From Musa acuminata AAA Group (Eukaryota > Streptophyta > Magnoliopsida > Zingiberales > Musaceae), in assembly GCF_036884655.1 (NCBI RefSeq), contig NC_088331.1:12719001-12783000 (forward strand): a DNA stretch of 64,000 nucleotides. The letters run 5' to 3'. A program made the position numbers and the translations under genes. Under the pieces are notes generated by a model. The model saw only the letters and a list, made by a program, of their open reading frames with translations, was not told the origin of the DNA and made no database searches. This document shows positions 12,901 to 23,389 of the stretch, piece by piece (the stretch's first letter is position 1; the number at the start of each line of letters is the position of its first letter).

Positions 12901-13902
12901 AAAGTCGAGTATTTTTTTGAATTTCTTTAGAACCTTGTACTTGGAAATGAGACCATTACAATTTAATGGCAGATTACTGATTAGCTGCTGAAACTTTTTC
13001 CCAGAAGAATTAGATATGTTTGTTCCACTGTTGACAAGAATACTAAGTTTAATATTTCTTCAAGTTTTGTTAAATCAGATTCATTGTTGATCTGTATTCA
13101 GAATTGCATATGCTCAAATCTACAGTTGTTTATACAATTTACTTAGTTATAAGTGTGACTTTTCATGGTTTCCCTAAAATCATAGCTTTATTTTGGATGA
13201 CAAATCACTTCTTTGTGCTGCAATATAATGCAATTTGGATCGCCCATATATCATCAGTGTACATATTGGTTGTACTGATTTCTAGTTCCTTTTGAAGATG
13301 TAATAATTCTTCTAGTTGAGATCATGGTAGTTCTACCTATTTTTTCCCAAGTTATAGAGCACAAAATAAGTGATGTGATCATGTCACATTGCAGACTGAT
13401 TGGGAAGGTGGTTATTTCCCTCTTACTGTCCATTTCAGTGAGGACTATCCTAGCAAACCTCCAAAATGCAAGTTTCCTCAAGGTTTCTTCCATCCTAACG
13501 TTTACCCTTCTGGAACTGTATGCCTATCAATTCTTAATGAAGACAGTGTAAGTGAACTGAATCAGGCCGACAAGGCTTCCATTATTTTCTTTTTGGTCTT
13601 AGGACTTGGTGGTTATTTAAACCTTGTACATCTCAGGGATGGAGACCAGCCATTACCGTGAAACAGATATTGGTTGGGATACAAGACTTGCTTGATCAGC
13701 CAAATCCTGCTGACCCTGCCCAGACTGATGGTTATCATCTCTTTATTCAGGTTTATATTATACACCTTGATTTGAACTGGTTGTTTTTTGTTTTTTGTTT
13801 TTCCAACAGATAAAAGTCTTTCTTATATGAAATTTGCAGGATCCAGTGGAGTATAAAAGAAGGGTTCGGCAACAAGCCAAACAGTATCCACCACTACTCT
13901 AG
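9948..13902 (+). CDS. SCE1: SUMO-conjugating enzyme E2 (UBC9/SCE1), five exons
   Basis: Exons 9948-10016, 10094-10177, 13395-13547, 13637-13750 and 13840-13902 join to 160 codons, exactly the usual length of plant SCE1. All introns are GT-AG and phase 0 (77, 3217, 89 and 89 bases). The protein begins [20 protein letters not shown] and forms one UBC fold. The HPN motif is at residues 84-86 and the catalytic cysteine is C94 in SGTVCLSIL. The enzyme accepts SUMO from the E1 as a thioester and passes it to target lysines, in nucleus and cytosol. The basic N-terminal helix matches the SUMO/E1-binding surface of UBC9. Small variations: LMTWHC and a PPLL end where LMVWHC and PPLV are more usual. No break seen; likely functional. 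Intron 2 carries a TRIM-like remnant. The leader is GA-rich. Confidence 0.96.
12047..12222 (-). mobile_element. TRIM-like LTR remnant with primer-binding site in SCE1 intron 2
   Basis: Read on the minus strand, a ~160-base terminal repeat starts near 12222 (CGTAACACC, a drifted TGTAACACC) and ends GGGTCGTGACA at 12060. It is followed at once by ATTGGTATCGGACC, a tRNA-Met-type primer-binding site. This layout is typical of terminal-repeat retrotransposons in miniature. About 100 bases of leader-like sequence follow leftward (11950-12046). No second LTR was found in the intron, so it is incomplete. Confidence 0.65.
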
Positions 13903-14453
13903 TTTGGCCTTGTGGTAGTGTCTGCCTCTTCAGGCCATCGAGTGGTTGTACTGTTTCTGGTAGTCTGTGTCCAGAGTGGATACTGGATATATTCTGATTG
14001 GCTTGCAATAACATTATTGCAAAAGGATATGTTGCTCAAAATATACTGTGACTAGGTCATGACTTGCACTGTGATGCCAGTGTTTTGTGGTAAACATTAA
14101 CCTTTCGGGGACCATGGTTGTCGGAACTAAATTCATCTGCTTGTCCTTACTGTCATCCTGAAATTATTAGCTTGTTACCTCGGTGAAACAGTATCTGTTA
14201 CGGTTTTGCGAGAATATGTATCTAGTTTTGAACCGTTACCTCTTTGGAGTTTCAATGTGTCTAGTCTGCCACCTCTCTGGACAGAATCATTGCACTGTAG
14301 CACCATAAGTTCGTTCTTTTTACTTTGGCCGATATCAATAATCTCCTTTTTTTTTTTTTCTTTAAGTTATGATTGATGACCAGATTTTAGATTTAAAATG
14401 GGGATTTTTCACCTATGATACCTCTTCTAAGGTACCATCGACCGACTGGAAAT

Positions 14454-14519
14454 AGGATGAGTTTGCCCTGGATACATACTTGATCTAGGATGAGTCTGCC
14501 TTGGATACATACTTGATCT
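14454..14519. repeat. 33-base tandem duplication
   Basis: Two adjacent copies of a 33-base unit starting AGGATGAGT and ending ACTTGATCT, differing at two positions (14454-14486 and 14487-14519). Spacer sequence, no coding role seen. Confidence 0.9.
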
Positions 14520-14858
14520 AGCAGGAACCTGACCATGAGATTCAATTATGTGGTCAGAGATTCAATTATGTCTAAACTTGGACATAATTGACAAAATAAG
14601 TTGTTGGCACATTTTGCATTATACTTCTATTATAGTAGATTTTTTTTTCAATTTTCTTGACTAACATGTCTCTAAGTGTATTTGGTCTTCCACCTTTGCT
14701 ATGGTAGATTTTTTTTTTTCACGCGGGCGAGTTTTCTCCATTTATACATTTTTGATGCATTTGGTCTTGTGTTTTCATCGTGATGGATTTTTTTTTCACT
14801 TCTCAAGTCCTTCATTTGATAGTAGATTTCTTTTCACTTCTCAAGGCCTCCATTTGAC

Positions 14859-15026
14859 ATGTTTTGAGTTCGTTATCTAGCACTTTTGAATCCTTTATTC
14901 GATGCTTTTCAAATCCTTAATTTATTAGCATCTCTTGGGAAGATGTTTTGAGTTCGTTATCTAGCACTTTTGAATCCTTTATTTGATGCTTTTCAAGTTC
15001 TTAATTTATTAGCATCTCTTGGGAAG
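14859..15026. repeat. 84-base tandem duplication
   Basis: Two adjacent 84-base units, 14859-14942 and 14943-15026, starting ATGTTTTGAGTTCG and ending CTCTTGGGAAG. They differ at only a few positions, so the duplication is fairly recent. Confidence 0.92.
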
Positions 15027-16863
15027 TGTCTCAAAGGGACACTTGTTTCAACTGTGGGAGAAAAGAGATTAATTTTTTTTTCTATAAATCCTTATTTCTC
15101 TATTTGAGTCTTTAGAGTTTCCTTAGAAATCTTTTTTGCTTCGCCCTATTCCCGACATCAGTTTAGTAATAGATCAGTATTTTATTATTTTGCTTCATCT
15201 CCTCGAATAGGGGTGTCTTTTATTTCTTGTACAAGTTTCTCTCAATCTATCGATTGTCAGACAGTCGAGGTCTACACTTCGTCTTTGGATAGCCGGAAGA
15301 AGTCCCAACCTCACTTTCATTATGGGAGGCAGTTCTCATGAATCCAAAAGTTCTTTGGGATTTAGAGTTTAAGAAAAGCTTATACGTTTGCAATTCAATG
15401 ATGAGTGTACCACTTTTGAGTTCAATTTGCAAGTTCCTTGATTTAGTCAATATCTGTATCAGAGTGTCTTTGCTTGTCTTGTGACTCCCTCGAGGTGGGA
15501 CTTTATCTTCCCCTTTACCCAGTGATAATATCTTGCCTGTAATGGTAGAAGATATTTCACTCTCAGTTAACACCTAACTCGTGGCGCTACATAATAGTAT
15601 TCATCAGGGAATGTTGACGTGTTAATATTATTCCAACTCGCAAACTTTTTACAATTTGTTTTTGATTATGTAAGGGAAGAAGTGATTACTATTTGACCAC
15701 ATATGAGGGTTTTAAGGTTAGTGGAGTCCCTTCCAACCCTTTTTCATAGGTCCAAGTTGAGATTGAGGGTTTGATCTCGTTTGGTCGGTGCATTATATAG
15801 ATAACACTCTCCTTTCTTATCGGATGAGGAGGCGAGTCAAATGCTTCAACCGAGGGATATACTCTTTTCCTCCGAGTTCATTTAGAAGATAAATGATGAT
15901 TAACTGATTAAAGCGGATTTTAACTCGAATCCTCGAGATATGACCCAAACCCCGATATTACTTTATCTTGTTCCTATTTTAAATTTTATATAATCTTGTG
16001 TTGGTGACTTTTTATCTACATAAATATATATTCATTGAAGAGGAAGGTACTGGCTCTTGTTCATGTACGGTCTTTTTAATTATATCGCTAGATATTTTTT
16101 CATCCTAAATTAGTTTATGATTGCCTAAGAAGAAAATATATAATTATTATTTTTTACGTATCGGATTACAATGTATCCTATATCGACGAGCCTCTAATTC
16201 CGGCGAACACTTCAAGTACCGTCGGCGGTGCGTGCGTCATGGTCGCTAACTCATCGTCTTCTTCTTCCACTGCATTGATGTCACTCGTCTCGACGCTCGT
16301 TCTCTCTCTCAAGTTGGAGGGGACAGCCAACGATGGGCAAAGCCGACGAGACCAGCTGTGCTGACGTTCGCAAGATGTTTTTTACGAATCCTGCAGCAAC
16401 CATCAACGTCGACCTTCCTTCTCCCCGAGCGCAGCCACTTGGTCTCAAGGAGCACACGTGTCACGAGGAGCCTACCGCTTTCCCCGTGGGGGTTAGAGAG
16501 AGAAAGAGGACGCGGTGCAAGCCACGAGGCGCTACCTCACTCGCCCCTCGACGTGGGCCACACCAGCATCCTGGTTCGTAGGTCCACATGAAGCGGGGCC
16601 GTGTATCGGTGACCGACAGTTGCAGTATTCGTTCGAACGTCCCACTCGATCCCCCTGCGCTGCGCCCGCACACGACGTGATTCGACCCCGAGACAGCTGT
16701 CGAAAGCCCGCGGCTAATATCGTCGTTGTGGTAACGTCGTAGGGGAAACGCACCCAAAGTGTTCGATGTCGTGCATCACTAGGAATTACCACAAAAGGCG
16801 GCTTGCGACGGGAGAGCATTCGGCCCGCGTGTGGCTGATACCTCGCCAGCGTCGCCCAGTTTA

Positions 16864-16888
16864 CCTCTCTCTCTCTCTCTCTCTCTTT
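16864..16888. repeat. CT microsatellite in the GRAS promoter
   Basis: Run of CT units about 100 bases upstream of the TATA box of the GRAS gene. Pyrimidine patches are common in plant core promoters. Confidence 0.8.
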
Positions 16889-16986
16889 CTCTCTGCCTTT
16901 CTTTTCTTGCTTTTTGACCATTGCTTAGCAAGCGGAGCCGTGTCTTTCAATACAGCAAGGGAGGCTAACTGGCGGCATAAATATGA

Positions 16987-16995
16987 TATATAAAT
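16987..16995 (+). promoter_or_regulatory. TATA box of the SCL8-like gene
   Basis: TATATAAAT about 200 bases upstream of the ATG at 17196. A purine-rich leader follows (17050-17105). Confidence 0.65.
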
Positions 16996-17195
16996 CGGGC
17001 AAGAAAATGGCGTACCTGTCGTCGCCTTCTTTCTCTCTTTCTTTAACTAGAGAGATGGAAGAGAAGAAGAAAGCTATCACGGAGGGAGGAGGACAAGAGG
17101 AGACGCTATTAAACCACTCCTTTTAGATTTCTCTCTCCTTCATTTGTGTCTGCCCCTTTGTCTCCGTGTGTGTTTGCTCGAGAGGCTCTTCGGCT

Positions 17196-18953
17196 ATGGC
17201 GTCTGGGTTTCCCGTGCGTGAACTCGGCTTCGGCGTGCAGATCCCCATGCCGACGCGAGCGGAAGCTGGAAGTGGCGGCCTGCTGAAGCGGTCGCTGACG
17301 GAAATGGAGAGACAGCAGCAGCAGCAGCAGATGCAGATGCAGCACGCGCACTTCCTCCGATCCGTGAGGCAAAGGACGCTTCTTGCCCCCCATGCTTCCT
17401 CCCACCTGTCTCCTCCTCTTCTCCCTGTTGTTCTCTCTTCGGGTTCCTCCTCCTCGGTTTCGGCCAATTTGACGGCGTCGGGACTCGCGCAGCCTCAGGA
17501 GCACTCCTCTGTGCCGCAGGCGGCCGGGACGGGAGTTGAGAGGATGCGAGACCGTCTCCAGGAGCTAGAGCGGCGGCTTCTCTTGGACGAGGAAGAGGAG
17601 GAGGAAGAGGGCGAGGTCAGCGCGTCGAGCTCCGCCGTGACCACCGCCGAGTGGAGCGATGCGATGCACAAGATCATCACGCCGCAAGCGCCGGTACCGA
17701 CCCCGTTGTCTTCTTCGCCCACCAGCTCCTCCTCCTCCACCGTCTCGTCCTCTGTCTCGTGCTCTCCTCCCTCGACATCCACGGCGACAGTAGCAGCGGC
17801 TTCTTCTTCGAGGCAGATGCTTCTCGACACCGCCGCTGCCATTGCAGACGGTAACCTCGAGACGGCCACCGCGAACCTTGCTGTCCTGAACCGCGTCGCA
17901 AACTCCCGAGGCGACGCGGAGCAGCGGCTCACCGCGATGATGGTTGGCGCACTCCTCTCTCGCCTGAACCCGGCACAGGCTGGGAGTACCTCTCTCCCGA
18001 TTGCGGCACTCTGCAGCGGGGAGCACTTTGCGGCAGCGCAGATGCTCTACGAACTGTCTCCTTGCTTCAAACTCGGGCTCGTCGCCGCCAATTTGGCGAT
18101 TTTGGAGGCTACCAAGGACCAGTCCATGATCCATATCCTTGACTTCAGTCTTGGCCAGGGCGGCCAATACGCCGCCCTCCTCCACGTCCTCGCGGAACGC
18201 CACCGATTCCAGCCTGCCGTCTGTCCCCCCGCCCTTAGGATCACCGTCGTCGCAGACCCCAGTTTCCCCTTCACCAACCCCAACACCAGCGGGAACCTGA
18301 GGGCCGTCGGCGACCGGATCGAGAAGCTGGCCGAGCGGGCCGGTCTGGAGGTCCGCTTCAGCGTCGTCCATCGGCGGGCGGCGGAGCTAGACGCGTCGAC
18401 TCTGGGGTGCCAGCCCGGAGAAGCCCTGGCAGTGAACCTGGCCTTCGCGCTCTCTCGTGTCCCGGACGAGAGCGTCTCTCCCGCGAACCCCCGCGACGAG
18501 CTCCTCCGTCGCGTGCGCGCCCTCCGGCCGCGCGTGGTGGCGCTGGTGGAGCAGGATATCAACACCAGCACCGCCGCCTTCGCCGGCCGCTTCGCGGAGG
18601 CGTGCGCGCACTACGGCGCCCTGCTGGAGTCGCTCGACGCGACGGTGAACCGGGACAGCGCCGAGAGGGCCCGAGTCGAGGCCGGTTTGGCTCGACGGGC
18701 AGTCAATTCGGTGGCCAGGGAAGGGATGGACCGGGTCGAGCGGTGCGAGGTCTTCGGCAAGTGGCGGGCGCGGATGCGAATGGCCGGGTTCGAGTCCGTT
18801 CCGCTCGGACGGGACGTGATCGAACCGGTTAAAGCTCGACTCGCGTCTGTCGCGCCCGACCATGGGTTCACCATCCGGGAAGAAACCGGCGGTCACGGTC
18901 TTGGATTCGGATGGAAGGGGCGGGCGATCACAGTCGCCTCCGCGTGGCGTTAG
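17196..18953 (+). CDS. SCL8: GRAS-family transcriptional regulator, SCARECROW-LIKE 8 type
   Basis: Encodes 585 residues in one exon. I take the ATG at 17196 (MASGFPVREL) as start; the frame is open ten codons further upstream but without an ATG. The N-terminal half is low complexity: glutamine-rich (about residues 40-49), an acidic run (131-140) and serine-rich blocks (82-89, 172-205). The GRAS domain fills about residues 206-585: leucine-rich region I (from RQMLLDTAAAIADGNLETAT), a VHIID-type core (IHILDFSLGQGGQ, 312-324), a PFYRE-type region (about 390-480) and the SAW end (FGWKGRAITVASAWR, 571-585). GRAS proteins act in the nucleus in partnership with DNA-binding factors. Single-exon structure and length fit SCL8. 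No miR171-type site was seen. Strongly GC-rich with GC third positions, as in many monocot genes. Targets unknown. Confidence 0.95.
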   Translation: MASGFPVRELGFGVQIPMPTRAEAGSGGLLKRSLTEMERQQQQQQMQMQHAHFLRSVRQRTLLAPHASSHLSPPLLPVVLSSGSSSSVSANLTASGLAQPQEHSSVPQAAGTGVERMRDRLQELERRLLLDEEEEEEEGEVSASSSAVTTAEWSDAMHKIITPQAPVPTPLSSSPTSSSSSTVSSSVSCSPPSTSTATVAAASSSRQMLLDTAAAIADGNLETATANLAVLNRVANSRGDAEQRLTAMMVGALLSRLNPAQAGSTSLPIAALCSGEHFAAAQMLYELSPCFKLGLVAANLAILEATKDQSMIHILDFSLGQGGQYAALLHVLAERHRFQPAVCPPALRITVVADPSFPFTNPNTSGNLRAVGDRIEKLAERAGLEVRFSVVHRRAAELDASTLGCQPGEALAVNLAFALSRVPDESVSPANPRDELLRRVRALRPRVVALVEQDINTSTAAFAGRFAEACAHYGALLESLDATVNRDSAERARVEAGLARRAVNSVAREGMDRVERCEVFGKWRARMRMAGFESVPLGRDVIEPVKARLASVAPDHGFTIREETGGHGLGFGWKGRAITVASAWR

Positions 18954-21900
18954 GCCGATTTATTAGAATTATTTACTACGGTTTGGTGGATGTGCCCACT
19001 TGGCTGCCCGTATTGTTTTCTTTGAGACGACTTTGTTGATTACTAATGATTATATATATATATATATATATATGTCAACATGTTAACTTGGACAGTCGTT
19101 GTTGTATAATCTTCTTCTACAAACGCGACATTACATTTATTGTGGCATTGGAGGCAAGAAAACAAAAAAAGAAAAGGAAAAAAATGTTCATATATGTTAA
19201 ACACTAACACGTGATGATTGTAATTCTCGAAAGACGTCGATACAGTGTGGGTTGGTAAGACTTGAGGAATCAGGTCAGGTTAGTCGTTTAACTTACAAAC
19301 AAATTACGTCGGCATAGAATAGGTGCCAAAACACAAATAACAAAAGAACACGACACAAACCCTTTATTTATTTATTTTTCTTGACTCCGACATTCTTAGC
19401 TCATGAAATTTTGATCTCTCATCGGGTCTCGTATGGTCTTTGAAAAATTCCAACAACTCTTTTTGTGTTGCAGGTGATGAATGATGCCTTTGACTTGCTC
19501 AACAATGTTGCCTGAACTTGAGGTGTTGATATTTAAGATTTGATTGCGTCTAAACTCTTTCATGGAAAAAAAAAAACCATTAAAATTTGACCCACCAAGA
19601 GTAAATTAAATAAATAAAAATTATGTGGTATTCTACCAACGAGACTTAACGAGGTTTGATGAATGCATGCCAGCATAATAGCTGGGCTGGGTGTCTTGTT
19701 ACAATGAACACGGTGCCCTTTTCGTGTACACTGTAATCACATCGACGGAGGGTCACTCGCAGTAGAGCGCGGCCTTCGGTGATAGCATGGCCTCGCTGGC
19801 CGACAATGAGAAGTAAGAGCGAGCGAGCGTGTGACCTTTGGGGACAAGCAAATGCAACCCGAAAACCAAGGGAATTATTGTAGCCACCACCAGCTAGTGG
19901 GCTGGCCGGTGGCTTCTTCACGCGTCACACTTGTTTTAGTCACAAGATATATATGTACAATGAGTCATCATCATTTATGTGTTGGAGTTTGACATATGGC
20001 TTGTCGCCACCCTTTTAACCGTGCTAATGTTTAGAATTTAAATTTTATGATTTTAAGTCCCAAATAGACCTTTAAGTTAGGCAATTACTTTTTTTTTATA
20101 TAATAATTAATTATAAGAAGCTTACTATTAAAAATCCTCATTTTGCTATTGATAATTTTTTAAAATAAATAAAATATAATTTTATTATTTAGAACATCTT
20201 GATTATTAATCTTATCCTTTTTGTTTTTCACAATTATTAATGTCACTATTTGTACTGTTTGTCGCCGTTCGATACCGTAATTAGAAGAAAGAAAAAAATA
20301 AAAAAAGATTTACGTTCATTTGTAGAGGGGGGGGTATTCAAATTTAAATCAAATTAATTATTGTTCTACTCATCGTCATTCCTACTTTGATGTCCATATC
20401 TCAACAGTCGGTCTCACAATGTGTTAAACATGGATTTGATCAACTCAACAAACATATACGAGATCAACTTGTACATCTCCCTATCGACAACATTCCAGCA
20501 GCCTAAATAATGTCATATGAGTGCATATCCAGCATTGGAGGGTCGGGTGCGATGGCCCTCGTTGCCTCCTGAGGCGGATTTAATGCGTCTTAAAATGCTT
20601 TGTTCGTTAATGGGCCGAGCCAGCCCATGGCCCTGTTCGGCTTCGTAGCCATTGCTTCTTGCTCACCGTAGCCGCAGCAGGCTGCAATTTGACGTCTGAA
20701 GTCCACAATTTCCGCGACTAATGCTGCTGACGTCTACATATTGTGCTGATTCGGTTTTGCAGGGCCTATCACAACAAGCAGAGGCCACCGGAGTACGTTT
20801 CTGCAATCACCATCCTTGGCTTCGCAGAGGATCCACCACCAGGCTTGGCTGCATCGACGGATTCCAAGCCCTCGGTCGCCATCATGAGCTCGTGATCCTC
20901 ATGCTTCATTCAATCCCCACCCTGCCACCAAAAACAATGCTAGGATATGGAACGTGCCGGTGTTCTTTTAGCACACGAAAAGAACTGGATTGGGCGGTGC
21001 CGCAAGAGACGTTTTACTACGTCGACTGTTTTCTGATGAGGTGCTCGACGAAATGCGTGGTCTGCATCAGTATAGGATTATCAAGGAGCATTTAATAGGC
21101 TCAGCATGACGGCGTTGAAACGGGAATACCAGCGAACAGTTGATAGGCTACGGACGCCCGCGTCCGACGAACTCGTGTTTTTGCATCACGTGGCGAGATG
21201 GTTCGCTTGGATTTCCAAATCTGAGAGAGAATGAGACGGGACCAACATTTACCGTGAGGAGATGGATGGTCCTTCCATGTAACGGCAACACTGGAAATGG
21301 CACCACTTGCACTGTGCAAAGAGTAGCGACGGGCAGTGGCCTCCTTACCTTTCTACTCTGGTGCAAGTGAGCAAAGATTCCCCACTCGGCAACCAACGCG
21401 GGTAATGGAGGAGCAAAGGCAACGAGTGCTCCAGAAAGATGATATGAGAGAGACATAGGAGGAAGAAAACAATTTTTAGAAGCGTCCAAATTAGAGGTCA
21501 GAATGGATGAGCAACACCAAATGGAATAGGGTTAGATATGGAAGACGAGCACCGTCGCTACTCTGCCAGTCTAAAATTGGATTAAAAATGGGTGACATTG
21601 CAAGGCCATTCTTGCAAGTAAATTACAAGAGTTGGATCGCAGAGTTACGAATGAGCATGGCATTGGACAATCCCGTATTCATAGGAGAGACAATGTACTT
21701 TTCAGTGCCAAATTCTTGACACGCTGACAGGGACTTGGCCTCGCCAAGGATCTTTATGCATCACATCATCGGAAAAATCGGAGCCTAATCGTGTGATTTG
21801 ACACTGGGTGACAAGAAATTCAAGTTTGAAAGCTTCATCCTAACCATTTCCATAAATTCATATCTCCGATTACAAAAAATGTAGTCCTCTAATTTATTGA

Positions 21901-22495
21901 AAGAAATCACGAATTATGTATGTGTTCACCTTCATGTCTGATTACTACTTTTCTATGAACATAACAAGAAGTTGTGATTAGCTTCTTTATGATCAGCACC
22001 GGCGAAGCCCGTATACATTACTTGTGACACATTCTAAGAAATGCCCAAGTACTAATTAAGTTGATTGCCTTCATCAATAAAAGAGAAGTAAAACAAAAAG
22101 AGAGAGAAAATTTTAATCGATTCAGTGACCTACAACGCCCACTTTGTTGTGGAGAATCCACTCCCATGAGAAAGAAGGGGACCATAATAGACTTTGGCAC
22201 CAATATTTGGAGATATATATGATGCCGCCACCCAGCTTGTCAACACAGTGAGCCTTAGATTTCTTTCCTTGGTCTCGGATTTAGACTTGCCTTGGCACCA
22301 ATCACCCTCCATTTCCATGGATCCGAAATCATGCTCGCATGAAAGAACAGCAGCTTTTCCTTGTTCTGATGCAAAAAAACAATGCTTTGGCCATTAAATT
22401 TCTGAGTCAGTCAACTGCTTGGTAGTCTCCTGGAACTGACGCAAAGATTCAACTGGAACTGAAGCTTAATCAAGTAGGGAGTAAGATATCATTTT
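18954..22495. other. Intergenic, no gene recognised
   Basis: Begins with the 3' UTR of the GRAS gene and a TA microsatellite (about 19049-19073). The remainder is unique-looking sequence with short frames on both strands. The longest (20721-21095, 124 codons) contains no domain I recognise. Element D starts at 22501. Confidence 0.5.
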
Positions 22496-22500
22496 TATCC

Positions 22501-22616
22501 TGTTTTGCAACTTTGTGCCATCGTCGAGGTGTCGACACGACTTGGATTGGCCCATCTCAAGTGCACAAGGTCATCAATATGACCTTTGAGCTAGAGCATG
22601 TTGACTCGAGGTGTAG
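22501..22616 (-). repeat. Left LTR of element D, first part
   Basis: Matches 49469 onward in the right LTR (TGTTTTG, then TCGAGGT, then CTCAAGTGCACAAGGTCA). The LTR is interrupted at 22616 by a family-B LTR and resumes at 29721. Confidence 0.88.
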
Positions 22617-22640
22617 TATTGAAAAATCTGGGGCGATATC

Positions 22641-23337
22641 TGTTGGGTCCAGCTGGGTTTGGATAAATTTGGGCCATCAGCCCAAATCAAGGAAATCAAG
22701 AGAGAAAGAACAAAATTGGGTGAGGACAGTGTGCTGTGGGTGATTGCACAGTGAGCGTGCGGCGATGCACGGAGGAAAGAGGAGAGAGAAAAATAGAGAG
22801 AGAAATATTAGGTTTCTGAGATTTCTGCTTGACGATCGGTGGTCAAACGCTGTCAGTTTTGGCCCAAATTTTATGTGAAGAATCCTTGCAGTAAACTCTA
22901 CAATCCTAACGGTGTTGATCTACATTTTACCCTCTCTAAGGTACTTTCCTATGATATCCACTCTGTGATACCTAGAATTCTCTTAAGAGGAGATCCATCG
23001 TAGATGACGAAGATATGCTATTCTTGAGCCAAGATCTATGATCTTGATGTTATTCTGATCCTCTAGTTATTCTAGAGAAGACCTACTGTAAACCTGTTAT
23101 CAGTATTATTGATAGTGGAAGTTTGAGGTGGACTACGGTCCCGTGGTTTTTCCCACATTGGGTTTTCCACGTTAAAAAGATTTGGTCTCACTGTGTGATT
23201 GATTTATTGCTCTATTGTTTATGCTGTGTTGATTGATATTAGCATTTTGATATCAAGTTGATATTTTGATGAGGAACCTATTTTGATACACAAAGAGGGA
23301 AAAGAATTATTCCGCATTAATAGGTTTCTTCCCAACA
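22641..23337 (+). repeat. 5' LTR of element E
   Basis: 697 bases, TG...CA ends. Compared with the 3' LTR it lacks a ~7-base stretch near its start. Confidence 0.94.
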
Positions 23338-23339
23338 AG

Positions 23340-23351
23340 TGGTATCAGAGC
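23340..23351 (+). other. Primer-binding site of element E
   Basis: TGGTATCAGAGC, complementary to the 3' end of plant initiator tRNA-Met, two bases after the 5' LTR. Confidence 0.88.
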
Positions 23352-23389
23352 ATCAGGTTGTTTGGTGCTAGTTTTCTTGTGTGATTGAA

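Larger units (their letters stand above)
13903..16860. other. SCE1 3' UTR and intergenic spacer
   Basis: The first ~400 bases are probably SCE1 3' UTR. The rest holds poly-T tracts, two small tandem duplications (listed separately) and a GC-richer stretch from about 16190 that leads into the GRAS promoter. A 108-codon minus-strand frame at 15247-15573 has no recognisable domain and I do not call it a gene. Confidence 0.5.

Noticed and set aside
15247..15573. 108-codon minus-strand frame in the spacer
   Set aside because: No recognisable domain, no promoter signals, no sign of splicing; likely chance.
17565..18571. Long minus-strand open frames (268 and 174 codons) opposite the GRAS gene
   Set aside because: Shadows of a GC-rich gene whose plus-strand frame has a complete GRAS domain; their translations are low-complexity Arg/Gly/Ala.
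17196..18953. Possible miR171 target site in the GRAS gene
   Set aside because: The HAM-type site sequence is not present; SCL8-type genes are not known targets.
20721..21095. 124-codon plus-strand frame upstream of the nest
   Set aside because: Cys/His-rich but without ordered zinc-ligand spacing or any family resemblance; not enough to call a gene.
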